Positions 1-7,500 are shown, numbered from the stretch's first letter. The stretch is DNA of 8,660 nt from Desulfuromonadaceae bacterium UBA6124 (GCA_002423365.1 DIVU01000118.1:8874-17533), one strand, 5' to 3'. Numbers and translations: made by a program. The notes: generated by a model from the letters alone, not told the origin.

Positions 1-44
1 TAGGCGGCCAGGGTCGCGAGGGCGAGCCAAAAGAGCCATCCCAT
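1..44 (-). CDS. N-terminal fragment of a probable membrane or exported protein
   Basis: On the minus strand an ATG at 44-42 opens a frame reading MGWLFWLALATLAA, and the window ends two bases into the next codon (TA_, so tyrosine or a stop). A TTGGAG Shine-Dalgarno-like site lies 7 nt upstream of the ATG. The visible residues are hydrophobic and could be a first membrane helix or a signal peptide. The start lies 64 nt after the stop of the dehydrogenase-like gene on the same strand, so the two are probably co-transcribed. Only 14 codons are visible and the next codon may be a stop, so the gene itself is uncertain and no function can be given. Confidence 0.4.
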   Translation of the reverse strand, partial: MGWLFWLALATLAA

Positions 45-108
45 CAGAGAACTCCAAGGAGATCGCGGCTGGAGAAAACCGGGGGCGGGGCGTCGAATCG
101 GATCGTTT

Positions 109-1056
109 TCATGGCGTCTCCTTGCCGGTTTCGCTGCTGCTCATTCCCCTTGGTTTATCGCGGGCGATTTCCGCAAGCGCAAGGGCCACGGCCCGGTCGT
201 AGGGGATCAGCGGTTCGGGGATCAGTTCGCGGATGCGGTTTTCCCGGCAGACCACCTCGTTATTCAGCCCCTTGAGCAGGGCCAGCGCCACCTCGCTTTT
301 GACCGGCGACAGCAGGCCGATCAGCCGCGAAGTCAGCCAGGCCGAGAAGATCGGCGTCGGGAAATAGAGATTGACGTGGCCGGCGACCTGGGCCAGATGT
401 TCGAGCATCTCCCGGTAGCTGAGGATCTCCGGCCCGCCGATGTCGAAGGTTTCTCCGGCGGTCGCTTCCACGTTCAGGCAACCGGCCAGGTAGCCGATCA
501 CGTTGTCGACGGCGATGGGCTGACAGGGGGTCCGCAAGCCGGGTAGGTCGGGGATGACCGGTTGGGTACGAACCAGAAAACGCAGCATTTCAAAGGATGA
601 GCCGCCGGCGCCGATGATGACGGCGGCACGCAGCACGGTGGTGGCGAAGCGCCCCCGCCGCAGGATTTCCCCCACTTCGTGACGGCTGCGCAGATGGTCC
701 GAGAGCTCTTCGTGGGCGCCCAGCCCCGAGAGGTAAATGACCCGGCGAAGCTTCGCCCGCTCGGCGGCGGCGACGAAATTCCCGGCCGCCGCCCGATCCT
801 TGGCGGCAAAATCCTTCTCTCCGGCGTCGAGGGAATGGACCAGATAGTAGGCGGTGTCGATGCCGTTGAGTGAGTATCCCAGGGAGTCCGGGTCGAGCAG
901 GTCGGCGATCACGTTTTCCACGCCGGCCGACGGCGCGGCGACTTTTCGTCGCGACAGACAGCGCAGCGGATAGCCGTCGGCCAAGAGCTTGCCGACCAGC
1001 CGCCGGCCGATGAAGCCGCCGGCTCCGGTCACGAGAATTTTGGGCTTGTCCGACAT
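109..1056 (-). CDS. Atypical SDR / NmrA-like NAD(P)-binding protein
   Basis: This 315-residue protein has a Rossmann nucleotide-binding start: strand KILVTGAGGFIG at residues 6-17 carries the TGxxGxxG glycine motif. Next come an acidic DLLDP segment (52-56) and strand VIYLSGLGA (106-114). The catalytic YxxxK of classical short-chain dehydrogenases is absent; where it would be expected the sequence reads SRHEVGEIL (124-132). This is typical of atypical SDR proteins (NmrA/YbjT-like), which often bind NAD(P) or a quinone without clear dehydrogenase activity. Residues 205-290 resemble the substrate-side C-terminal lobe of extended SDRs. No signal peptide is seen, so it is cytoplasmic. The start is supported by AAAGGAGG 6 nt upstream. 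The substrate is unknown. The fold call is firm; the exact subfamily is inferred. Confidence 0.88.
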   Translation of the reverse strand: MSDKPKILVTGAGGFIGRRLVGKLLADGYPLRCLSRRKVAAPSAGVENVIADLLDPDSLGYSLNGIDTAYYLVHSLDAGEKDFAAKDRAAAGNFVAAAERAKLRRVIYLSGLGAHEELSDHLRSRHEVGEILRRGRFATTVLRAAVIIGAGGSSFEMLRFLVRTQPVIPDLPGLRTPCQPIAVDNVIGYLAGCLNVEATAGETFDIGGPEILSYREMLEHLAQVAGHVNLYFPTPIFSAWLTSRLIGLLSPVKSEVALALLKGLNNEVVCRENRIRELIPEPLIPYDRAVALALAEIARDKPRGMSSSETGKETP

Positions 1057-1121
1057 CGTTTTCCTCCTTTCTCCCTTCCGATTGGCCCAAGCCTGTGGAT
1101 GGCGCGCGGGACGAGATTAGA

Positions 1122-1150
1122 ATTGTAGCCGGATAAGGGGCGGCGGTCCA
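1122..1150 (-). promoter_or_regulatory. Possible sigma70-type promoter of the SDR-like gene
   Basis: Reading the minus strand, TGGACC (1150-1145) and TACAAT (1127-1122) are separated by 17 nt. They match the -35 consensus at 4 of 6 positions and the -10 consensus at 5 of 6. The start codon of the SDR-like gene would lie about 60 nt after the expected start site. Located by eye only. Confidence 0.35.
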
Positions 1151-1158
1151 TCAGATGA

Positions 1159-1194
1159 CCGACGCCCCCGGAAAATTCTTCCCGAGGGCGTCGG
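1159..1194 (-). terminator. Strong GC-rich hairpin, possible terminator
   Basis: CCGACGCCC (1159-1167) pairs fully with GGGCGTCGG (1186-1194). After one mismatch, CGG (1169-1171) pairs with CCG (1182-1184) around a 10-nt loop. The hairpin lies downstream of the minus-strand genes ending at 1357 and 1231 and just upstream of the candidate SDR promoter, which is where a terminator would be expected. There is no T tract on either strand, so intrinsic termination is doubtful; it could instead be an RNA 3' end stabiliser. Confidence 0.35.
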
Positions 1195-1230
1195 CTGGAT
1201 CAGGATGGCCCGCTTGGGGGCGGGGTGCGG

Positions 1231-1356
1231 TCAGCGGGGCGACGGCATCGTCAGGTCGAGGTCTTCGAGCAGCGCTTGCAGTTTCTCTTTGTGTTCACCT
1301 CGTAGGTCAAGATAGTCTGTGGGGGGTGGGATCCCGGTGTACCCCGGAATGGCCAT
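1231..1356 (-). CDS. Unrecognised 41-residue ORF or gene remnant
   Basis: The ORF starts with an ATG directly abutting the TAA of the PEP-CTERM gene (TAAATG) and runs in the same frame to a TGA at 1233-1231. The second half looks like real protein, with an amphipathic helix (LRGEHKEKLQALLEDLDL) and a tail ending in MPSPR. By hand count 28 of 41 third codon positions are G or C, closer to the GC-rich neighbours than to the preceding gene. No Shine-Dalgarno site precedes the ATG, so it would need translational coupling. It may be a small coupled protein, the surviving C-terminus of an older gene interrupted by the foreign gene at 1357-3000, or chance. I do not recognise the family. Confidence 0.35.
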   Translation of the reverse strand: MAIPGYTGIPPPTDYLDLRGEHKEKLQALLEDLDLTMPSPR

Positions 1357-3000
1357 TTACACAAACTTTTTACACCCTCTTCTGGTTGGGAAAAATCGTT
1401 GTCTGGTAATCACAATTGCCATTCCAAAAACTAGAAGCACCCAAGTTGATGGTTCAGGTACAGGGCAGGTAATGTTAAACGCGAATTCTCCGGTGCTGTC
1501 CTGAGCGGTAAGGAAATGAAATTGGTAAGGATCCACGTCTTCCGGGAAAAGGAAGCTGCATCCCAAACAGTTGCCATTTTCGTCTAACAACCCGGTAAAA
1601 ACCTCGCTCTCGTCAAGATAAAGGGTAAATGGATCATATGGGGTGAGTCCGCTTATGTCGAAAAAATAGTCGACATTGGGTTGTGGTGTCCCGTTGCCGT
1701 ATGTCGCCAGTTCCGGAAAAAGCTCCCAGGCCTGGGTGTCGAATACGAAGGGGTCCGTCACGTCATCGGACACCGAAATAGAGGGGCCGGTCGCGGCTAC
1801 AACCGGGATGTCACCTTCCGCAAGAGATAAGAGGTTTTTGGGGATTTCAAAAAAGAAGCTCGTCGCTGCGGGTTCACTGCCAAGGCCAAAGTCGTAAAAC
1901 TCATTATCCACTTCAAAAAAAGGCTTGGCATCAAAGATGGTGGCATTGCCTAAAGGGTTATCTCGCAATTCGGCCATTAAGCTGAAGGTGCCCAGCTCCT
2001 GATTTCCGGAGGCGACAAGGGTGACAATTCGGTCGATGCCCGCGACTCCCGCGAAAAGGTTCCCGGTGCCCGCGCTGTTGTCGGTATCGAATCCAAGGGA
2101 ATAATTGGCGAAAATGTCGCCTTGGCTGGGGAGGGGGCCGCCAACAGTGAATTGGACATGAATGTTTTGATTGTCCTGCCCCGTGAGATCGCTTTCGTGC
2201 AGGCCAGTCAAAAGAACTTGGTCGATGTCGGCAATCCTGGCGGTTTCTCCCCTGCCATCCACCGAGGTACCGAATTGTTGCAGATCCCGCGTCGAACCAA
2301 AGGCGCGGCCCCATTGCGTGACACATTTGCCACGGGCATATTTGCTTTCAAACCGGTTCATTTCCCGTATCTGCTCCGCAGTGAACTTGGTACCGCTGCC
2401 GGTTGTGTTCATGAGGTCGTCGGCACCGGCTGAATGCCCGTTGATGGACAGAATATGCCCCAGCTCGTGGGCAATCGACTTGCCCGTATCCTTGATGCCG
2501 CCGGCGGCTTCGGGGCTTTTGCGAATGAACATGGTCGGATTGTTGTGTTTGGATAATCCTAAAGGGTTGGTGCCGGCGAATCCCTTGACAAATGAAACCT
2601 TGACCCCTTTTTTGTTGCGGGGGAATTCCCGGATCAGTTCAGTTCCCCCGAAGGTTCTGCCTTTATCTCGCTCATCGCCGGTGAATACTCCATCCCCTGC
2701 GGTTCCTCCTCCGGAACTGTCATCGCCTCCCCAGGTCATGGGCGGTTTCAAATCTTTCCCGCTGTTCTCCGCGATAGTATTGGATTTCATGTAAACCAAG
2801 CGGATATTTGCCTGTTTAAGTAACTCGTTCGCTTCTTTGACCGCCTCCTTGGCCTGATCCTCGGTCATGCCGTTGTCGGTATAAAAGTTTCCCTTGACCG
2901 GGATGAAAACCCCGGTGGGGACAGCGGAAGAAAAATCTGGCGTCAGTGCTAGAAAGGCCAATATACACACGGAAAAATTAAAAATTCGGAGACAGGACAT
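1357..3000 (-). CDS. Secreted zinc-metalloprotease-like protein with PEP-CTERM sorting signal
   Basis: This 547-residue protein begins with a signal peptide (about 1-26, ending SSA before VPTG). HELGH at 178-182 provides two zinc-ligand histidines and the catalytic glutamate, with a further histidine at 189. DDLMN at 194-198 resembles the Met-turn of metzincin proteases. In standard metzincins (HExxHxxGxxH) the third histidine is 10 residues after the first; here it is 11 and the glycine is a serine. A beta-rich region follows (about 250-510). The C-terminus has VPEPST (514-519), a short hydrophobic stretch and an Arg/Lys-rich tail, the classic PEP-CTERM signal cut by an exosortase in the outer-surface sorting pathway; no exosortase gene is in this window. 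AAGGAGG just upstream supports the start. The gene is markedly more AT-rich than its neighbours, suggesting transfer. The substrate is unknown. Confidence 0.85.
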   Translation of the reverse strand: MSCLRIFNFSVCILAFLALTPDFSSAVPTGVFIPVKGNFYTDNGMTEDQAKEAVKEANELLKQANIRLVYMKSNTIAENSGKDLKPPMTWGGDDSSGGGTAGDGVFTGDERDKGRTFGGTELIREFPRNKKGVKVSFVKGFAGTNPLGLSKHNNPTMFIRKSPEAAGGIKDTGKSIAHELGHILSINGHSAGADDLMNTTGSGTKFTAEQIREMNRFESKYARGKCVTQWGRAFGSTRDLQQFGTSVDGRGETARIADIDQVLLTGLHESDLTGQDNQNIHVQFTVGGPLPSQGDIFANYSLGFDTDNSAGTGNLFAGVAGIDRIVTLVASGNQELGTFSLMAELRDNPLGNATIFDAKPFFEVDNEFYDFGLGSEPAATSFFFEIPKNLLSLAEGDIPVVAATGPSISVSDDVTDPFVFDTQAWELFPELATYGNGTPQPNVDYFFDISGLTPYDPFTLYLDESEVFTGLLDENGNCLGCSFLFPEDVDPYQFHFLTAQDSTGEFAFNITCPVPEPSTWVLLVFGMAIVITRQRFFPTRRGCKKFV

Positions 3001-3116
3001 GGTTTCCTCCTTTCAAGATAACCTACTGAATCGCGTGTCCAGGTCGACTGAAGTTCCTTTATGAAAAGAATAATGGTTCCAGCGTAATTTCTGGTTTGCG
3101 CAGCCTTATTTCCCTT
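3001..3116. other. Intergenic spacer between the two metalloprotease genes
   Basis: This 116-nt spacer separates the CLCA-like gene from the PEP-CTERM gene on the same strand. It contains the AAGGAGG ribosome-binding site of the PEP-CTERM gene (3006-3012). I found no convincing -35/-10 pair and no strong hairpin followed by T residues. Whether the PEP-CTERM gene has its own promoter or is read from upstream cannot be decided by eye. Confidence 0.5.
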
Positions 3117-5525
3117 CTACCCCCGCGTCCGCCCGCAGCGGTAGCTCAGCCACAGATTGAGCAGCACCAGCAGGAGCAGCAGGAAAACAACCCCCCACAA
3201 AATCAGGCAGAGATACCGTTCGCACCACGACCCCCCGCCGCCGACGACCACATAGCGGTCGTCTTCCGGCGTGGTTTCGACGATTCGCGGGTCGTCCACG
3301 GCGGTGGAGAGTCGCGCTTCGCGGTCGAAGCGGGTGCTGGGGCCGTCCAACTGATGTTCATGGGCGTCGGCGCTGACGATCCAGCCCCGGATGTTCGCCC
3401 GCACCAGGAACTGATAGGGACCGGTCTGCGCGGTCGCTGTGTAGACGCCGGTGAAGACGCCGTCGCCGGGAACATCGTCGCCATGTCCGGTGGTGTCGCG
3501 CCCGCGATCGTGCAGTTCGAGCGTGTCGCCGCTGCCATCCGGGCGGATCACTCGCGCCCGAATCGACTCGTTGGAGGTCACCGCCATCCCCAGATTTTTG
3601 GGATAGGCGTAGACGTAGATCTCCCCGTTGGGGACGATGCTCGGATAGCGCACCCCGACCGACAGATGATTGGCCGGGTTGTGCACGTAGGCGCGGGCGA
3701 CAAAGGGACTGGCGGTGCCACGCGGTTCAATAAGGATTTGCCAGTCGCCGGGGGCGGGATCGGCGATTCGCAGGAAGCGGCCCTGGGTCATCTGCCTGGT
3801 GTCGTAACGGTTGCCGAGGGGATCCTGAATGATCATGTTGGCGCCGGCGGCGGCATTGGCCCATTGCAGGATGAAGGAGGCCGAGCGCGAGCCCTCCTCA
3901 ATGAAGATTTCGGCGGCGGGGTCCTTCGGCGAGACTTTGGCCAGATCGCCGCTGACGGAATGCACGCCTTCGTGGGCGATGATCCGTTCGTGGAAGTCGG
4001 CGAAGGCTTCCGGCAGCTGCGCGGGGTCGGCGGAGTCGACGTAGTGACCGCCGGTGCCGGTGCCGATCTCCGAACACTGGGAAGCCAGCCCCAGGTCGCT
4101 GCCGGTGCAGGTGACGTAGACCGGGATGCCGTCCGCCATCAGCATGGCGATCTTGGCGTTGAGGTCGGCGTCGGCGTTGGCCTGCGTCCCCGGCTCGTTG
4201 TTGAGGCCGTCGCTCATCAGTACGATGAAGGTGTTGGCGGTGACGCCGCCGGCGGCGGTAATCAGGTCGCGGGCTTTCTGCAAGCCGGCGCCGATGTTGG
4301 TGCGGGTGCTGGGTGCGAGGCCGTCGATGGCATTGTTCCAGGCGGCGCGGTTCGCGCCCAGGGCAGCGATGGCGACCTCGGTCCGGCCGCTGGCGACGGC
4401 GGCGTTGCTGGCGTAGGAGACGAGGCCCAGTTCGGTGCCGTCCTCGGCCAGGGAAACGAAGTTTTTGGCCGCGACCTTGAGCCGCTCGATGCGTTTGGGG
4501 CTTTCGGCATCCATGCTCCCCGATTCGTCGAGAACGAGCACGACCCGCACGGTATCGTCCGTTTCCACGAACTGGGTCGGGTTGACGGCGGCGCCCCCCG
4601 CCGCCGGATCGGGGGCGCCGCCCGGTTCGCGGATGGTGTTGGGCCAGGCCCAGACGACCTGCTCCCAGCAGGAGCGGTTGTTGCGGCATTCGGACTGTTC
4701 GGTGATGTTGGTGGCGTCGTGGTCGCCGCCGGTCAGGTCCAGAAGGTTGGCGGGATTCCCCTGGCCCCAGCAGAATTCCGGATTGTTGCTGTCCATCAGG
4801 CATTCGGTCTGGCCGGAACCGGCATCGGGGCAGTCGGCGTTGCCGGTATTGGCGCCGCAGGCCGGGCGGCTTTCGTATTCGTCGCGCACGTCGAAGAGCA
4901 GATGCGACAGCTCATGGCCGATGAATCGTCCGACATCCACCCCGGCGTCGTTGATGTGGTTGATCGATACATGCACGCTGCCCGCGTTCCGGAAGCTGCC
5001 GGTGTCGGCCATCCACCAGACGCCGCAGCGGCCGTCGTTGGTGCCGGGGGTGTCGGCGCAGTCGTTGTGGATGTTGCAGGCGTTGCCGATCTGGGTGCCC
5101 CTGGTGCAGGTCGCCGGATAGACGCGGACGTCCGCCCGCGTGGTGCCGGCGGAATTGTTGTGGATGGTCGCCTGGCCGATTTCCGCCTGGCCGTCGGTCA
5201 CGTCGAAGATCATGGCGGAACCGGCGCTGATCATGTTGCGGATGGCGGTGATGTCCCCGGCGGGGGCGTCGTAGTGCACGGCGACGGAGAGGTTGACGAT
5301 GTCGCGGTCGCGGCAGGTGGCGCCGGGACAATCGGCATCCTCGTTGCACAAGGCTCCGGCATTCGCCCCCGCCAAACACATGCGTCGCGCCACCGGCGCC
5401 GCCCGCCCTTCGATCTCGCCCTGGGCGGTGCCCTGGGCTGAGGCCTCGCCGCCGAAACAGAGCAGGCTTAAAAAGAGCGGTAATGCCGACAAAAAACCAT
5501 AACGCCTGAATTTACGAGTCATCAT
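3117..5525 (-). CDS. Exported CLCA-like metalloprotease/VWA protein with C-terminal membrane anchor
   Basis: With the chosen start the protein has 802 residues. A signal peptide spans about 1-30 (MMTRKFRRYGFL..., cut near ASA-QG). Residues 50-168 contain two Cys-rich repeats. HELSHLLFDVRDEY (204-217) has the spacing of the CLCA motif HExxHxxxGxxDE, with Asp in place of Gly. CLM (242-244), FC (251-252) and a CWEQV segment (286-290) follow, as in CLCA N-terminal domains recalled from memory. A von Willebrand A domain (about 325-515) has a complete MIDAS: DESGS (333-337), T409 and D439. Beta-rich segments follow (about 535-605 and 635-715), the latter with LELHDRG and GDGVFTG. A single membrane helix (about 771-794) ends in a short basic tail. 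Animal CLCA proteins self-cleave with this protease domain; the same is inferred here. An ATG 13 codons further upstream is open but lacks a ribosome-binding site and would nearly touch the previous stop. Confidence 0.85.
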   Translation of the reverse strand: MMTRKFRRYGFLSALPLFLSLLCFGGEASAQGTAQGEIEGRAAPVARRMCLAGANAGALCNEDADCPGATCRDRDIVNLSVAVHYDAPAGDITAIRNMISAGSAMIFDVTDGQAEIGQATIHNNSAGTTRADVRVYPATCTRGTQIGNACNIHNDCADTPGTNDGRCGVWWMADTGSFRNAGSVHVSINHINDAGVDVGRFIGHELSHLLFDVRDEYESRPACGANTGNADCPDAGSGQTECLMDSNNPEFCWGQGNPANLLDLTGGDHDATNITEQSECRNNRSCWEQVVWAWPNTIREPGGAPDPAAGGAAVNPTQFVETDDTVRVVLVLDESGSMDAESPKRIERLKVAAKNFVSLAEDGTELGLVSYASNAAVASGRTEVAIAALGANRAAWNNAIDGLAPSTRTNIGAGLQKARDLITAAGGVTANTFIVLMSDGLNNEPGTQANADADLNAKIAMLMADGIPVYVTCTGSDLGLASQCSEIGTGTGGHYVDSADPAQLPEAFADFHERIIAHEGVHSVSGDLAKVSPKDPAAEIFIEEGSRSASFILQWANAAAGANMIIQDPLGNRYDTRQMTQGRFLRIADPAPGDWQILIEPRGTASPFVARAYVHNPANHLSVGVRYPSIVPNGEIYVYAYPKNLGMAVTSNESIRARVIRPDGSGDTLELHDRGRDTTGHGDDVPGDGVFTGVYTATAQTGPYQFLVRANIRGWIVSADAHEHQLDGPSTRFDREARLSTAVDDPRIVETTPEDDRYVVVGGGGSWCERYLCLILWGVVFLLLLLVLLNLWLSYRCGRTRG

Positions 5526-5532
5526 CTTCGAA

Positions 5533-5538
5533 CTCCTC
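5533..5538 (-). promoter_or_regulatory. Ribosome-binding site fixing the CLCA-like gene start
   Basis: GAGGAG on the minus strand lies 7 nt upstream of the ATG at 5525-5523. It selects this ATG (or the one immediately after it) over the ATG at 5564, and puts the signal peptide at the N-terminus. Confidence 0.75.
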
Positions 5539-5554
5539 TCGTATCTGCCCCGCA

Positions 5555-7390
5555 TCATTTGCAATACAGAATCTGGGTATGGCGGCTGTCCCCTCGGTTG
5601 CTGTGATAATGGCGGGTCTTCCAGCTGAGCTTGACGGCGTAGGCGCAGACCGGGTCGGCCGCGACGTTGACGGCGAAGCCGGCCGCGCCGCTTTCGCCGC
5701 CCCGGAAGAAAAAGCCGCCGCTGAAGGCGCCGTTGGGCAGGGGCGGGGCGTTATGGACGATGCCGCCGTTGTTCTCGATGGTGACCTTGAAGTTGCTCAG
5801 ATGCGGATGATCGAGGGTATAGAGGATATGCACGTTGTTGGTGACCTTGTTGCACAGGTCGCCGGCGAGTTCGGTCAGGTGCAGGGCGTACTTCACCGGC
5901 GAGTTGTCGATCACCAGGGCATCGAGGGTTTTGTTGCTGGTGGTTTTGTCCACCGCCTGATCGAAGTCGTAGACCTGGAAGCGCAGCTTGAAGCGGCGAA
6001 TCGGCGCGCGCTCCGCCGTCGGCACGGCGGTGCCGGCCGCCGCCAGCCCCAGATACTGGAGAACATCGTGGGGCGCGGGGGTGTAGGCGGTCGAATTCAT
6101 GGTCATCAGCAGATAGGCGCCGACGAAATTGTGCTCGGTTACCGCGATGTTCGCCGTGGTGCCGTCGTGCATGTCGACAGTGACCGTCATGCCGAGCAGG
6201 GTGATGCAGCCGTCGCCGTCGAGGTCGGCCGATTTGACGATAACCGGCGCCGAGCGCGGGTCGCCGTGGGCGTCGGTGTAGTAGATGTAGCCCACCTTGG
6301 AGTTACAGATCGATTTCACCGGCAGCAGATCGACGTCGGCGGGGGCGTTGGGAGGGATGATCGCCGGATCTTCCGCGCCGGGCCAGGTCCAGGCGCCGAT
6401 GAGGAAGCGGTACTTGAGGGCCTTGCCGGTGGCAATGTTCTTGAGCGGCATGTTGCCGTGCAGGTCGATGCAGTCGTGCATGACCAGCGAACCGGCGCCG
6501 CCGTACCCTTCGGGGGAGAAGTCGGTGTCGACTTCGAATTCCTCGACCCGTTCCCAGTGGGGGATTTCATCGGCGTCCGGCGGCACGATCTGGTCGCTAC
6601 ACAGTTCGATACAGAAGCAGTGGCCGACATTCTCCCGGCCGGTTTGCCGTCCCGCCGAGGCGCTTTCGTTGATGACCAGACTGCCGCCGAATTCGACCTG
6701 GAAAAAGAGATCGGGTCCGCCGGTTAACTCCAGATTGATCCAGGGGGAGAGGGGGGTCTTCTTGAAATCGGCACTGGTGTAGTAGATGCGGAAGCGCCCG
6801 CTGAAATCGGTGGTATCCTGGCCGAGAGCGTCGTGCTGAATCCAGTCGGCGTCGAAGGCCCGGACGATGGCGCCGGGCAACGGCTTTTTCCCTTCGCAGG
6901 TGACGAAGCGGCCGCAGATCACCCAGAGATCGAAGAGGGCGAGCAACCGGCACCAGTGGCGGGCGGAGAGAAGGTAGTCCCAGTAGGGCGCGACCAGGTC
7001 GTTGCCCTGCTCACGCCAATCGGGTTGCAGCGAGGTGATGGTGAACTGCGTCGGAATCGCCTTGGCCTCGGGCTTGCGCCCCGGCACCGTGGTCAGGTAG
7101 ACATCCACCTCGAAGGCTTCTCCCGCATAATGGTGCTTTTCCCGACTCAGGTGGAAGCTGAATTCCCCCTGGAGATCGGTGGTCGTTTCGGCGATGAGAT
7201 AGGTCTGTTTCGCTGTGATCTCCGCCTCGGTGAGGATGGCGAAGGTGTCTTTCGCCATCGCCGCCACCAACCCGGGAACGTCCTGCTCGCCGCGATGGCG
7301 GTAGAGCCGTACCTGCACGTTGGCGAGCGGGTCCAGGCAATCCTTACAGATGGAAGCTTGCAGTTTTCCTTTGAAGAGGTATCCGGCCAT
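5555..7390 (-). CDS. Unrecognised 611-residue protein with two transthyretin/carboxypeptidase-regulatory-like domains
   Basis: I do not recognise a named family. Residues about 4-102 form a beta-sandwich-like unit with PLANVQVRLY (21-30) and TTDLQGEFSFHL (70-81). A second unit at about 156-235 has PLPGAIVRAFDADW (170-183) and TTDFSGRFRIYYT (193-205). Both fit the transthyretin-like or CarboxypepD_reg fold pattern, in which a PLxxVxVxx strand precedes a TTDxxGxFxF strand. DLDGDG (389-394) looks like a calcium-binding loop. Fourteen cysteines are scattered through the chain. There is no signal peptide and no membrane helix, although the downstream partner is exported, so it is either cytoplasmic or leaves by an unseen route. 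The start is the ATG preceded by AAGGAG at 8 nt; a GTG at 7450 is open in frame but lacks such support. The stop lies 29 nt before the CLCA-like start, indicating one operon. Confidence 0.8.
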   Translation of the reverse strand: MAGYLFKGKLQASICKDCLDPLANVQVRLYRHRGEQDVPGLVAAMAKDTFAILTEAEITAKQTYLIAETTTDLQGEFSFHLSREKHHYAGEAFEVDVYLTTVPGRKPEAKAIPTQFTITSLQPDWREQGNDLVAPYWDYLLSARHWCRLLALFDLWVICGRFVTCEGKKPLPGAIVRAFDADWIQHDALGQDTTDFSGRFRIYYTSADFKKTPLSPWINLELTGGPDLFFQVEFGGSLVINESASAGRQTGRENVGHCFCIELCSDQIVPPDADEIPHWERVEEFEVDTDFSPEGYGGAGSLVMHDCIDLHGNMPLKNIATGKALKYRFLIGAWTWPGAEDPAIIPPNAPADVDLLPVKSICNSKVGYIYYTDAHGDPRSAPVIVKSADLDGDGCITLLGMTVTVDMHDGTTANIAVTEHNFVGAYLLMTMNSTAYTPAPHDVLQYLGLAAAGTAVPTAERAPIRRFKLRFQVYDFDQAVDKTTSNKTLDALVIDNSPVKYALHLTELAGDLCNKVTNNVHILYTLDHPHLSNFKVTIENNGGIVHNAPPLPNGAFSGGFFFRGGESGAAGFAVNVAADPVCAYAVKLSWKTRHYHSNRGDSRHTQILYCK

Positions 7391-7398
7391 GACGAGGT

Positions 7399-7404
7399 CT
7401 CCTT
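7399..7404 (-). promoter_or_regulatory. Ribosome-binding site fixing the start of the 611-residue protein
   Basis: AAGGAG on the minus strand lies 8 nt upstream of the ATG at 7390-7388. This supports that start rather than the in-frame GTG at 7450, and removes a 20-residue low-complexity N-terminal extension. Confidence 0.75.
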
Positions 7405-7486
7405 TCGATAAGGGTGTGACAGGGGGGGATGCCGAGAAACCGCCCTTCACGGCGGCAAGATGCTTGTGGCGAGACCTAAATATTAA

Positions 7487-7500
7487 ATCGTTATAACGAT
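7487..7500. promoter_or_regulatory. Perfect 14-bp palindrome, candidate operator
   Basis: ATCGTTATAACGAT reads the same on both strands. It lies in the AT-rich part of the divergent spacer, about 97 nt before the 611-residue gene and about 105 nt before the kinase start, so one bound dimer could affect both. The half-site resembles the CGTTAT part of molybdate-regulator (ModE) sites recalled from memory, but the overall spacing differs. The bound protein is unknown. Confidence 0.4.

Noticed and set aside
3463..3467. GDGVFTG motif present in both metalloprotease proteins, hinting at a shared domain
   Set aside because: The surrounding sequences do not align and the positions differ (residue 102 in one, residue 687 in the other); a seven-residue Gly-rich match is likely chance.
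3096..5441. Open frame of 781 codons on the plus strand opposite the CLCA-like gene
   Set aside because: It is low-complexity (rich in Gly, Val, Ala, Asp), has no recognisable domain, and mirrors a gene with strong domain evidence. Long antisense frames are expected in GC-rich coding DNA.
5579..6727. 382-codon plus-strand frame opposite the 611-residue gene
   Set aside because: Gly/Val/Asp/Arg-rich shadow without domains or a convincing ribosome-binding site; the minus-strand frame has structured, domain-like sequence.
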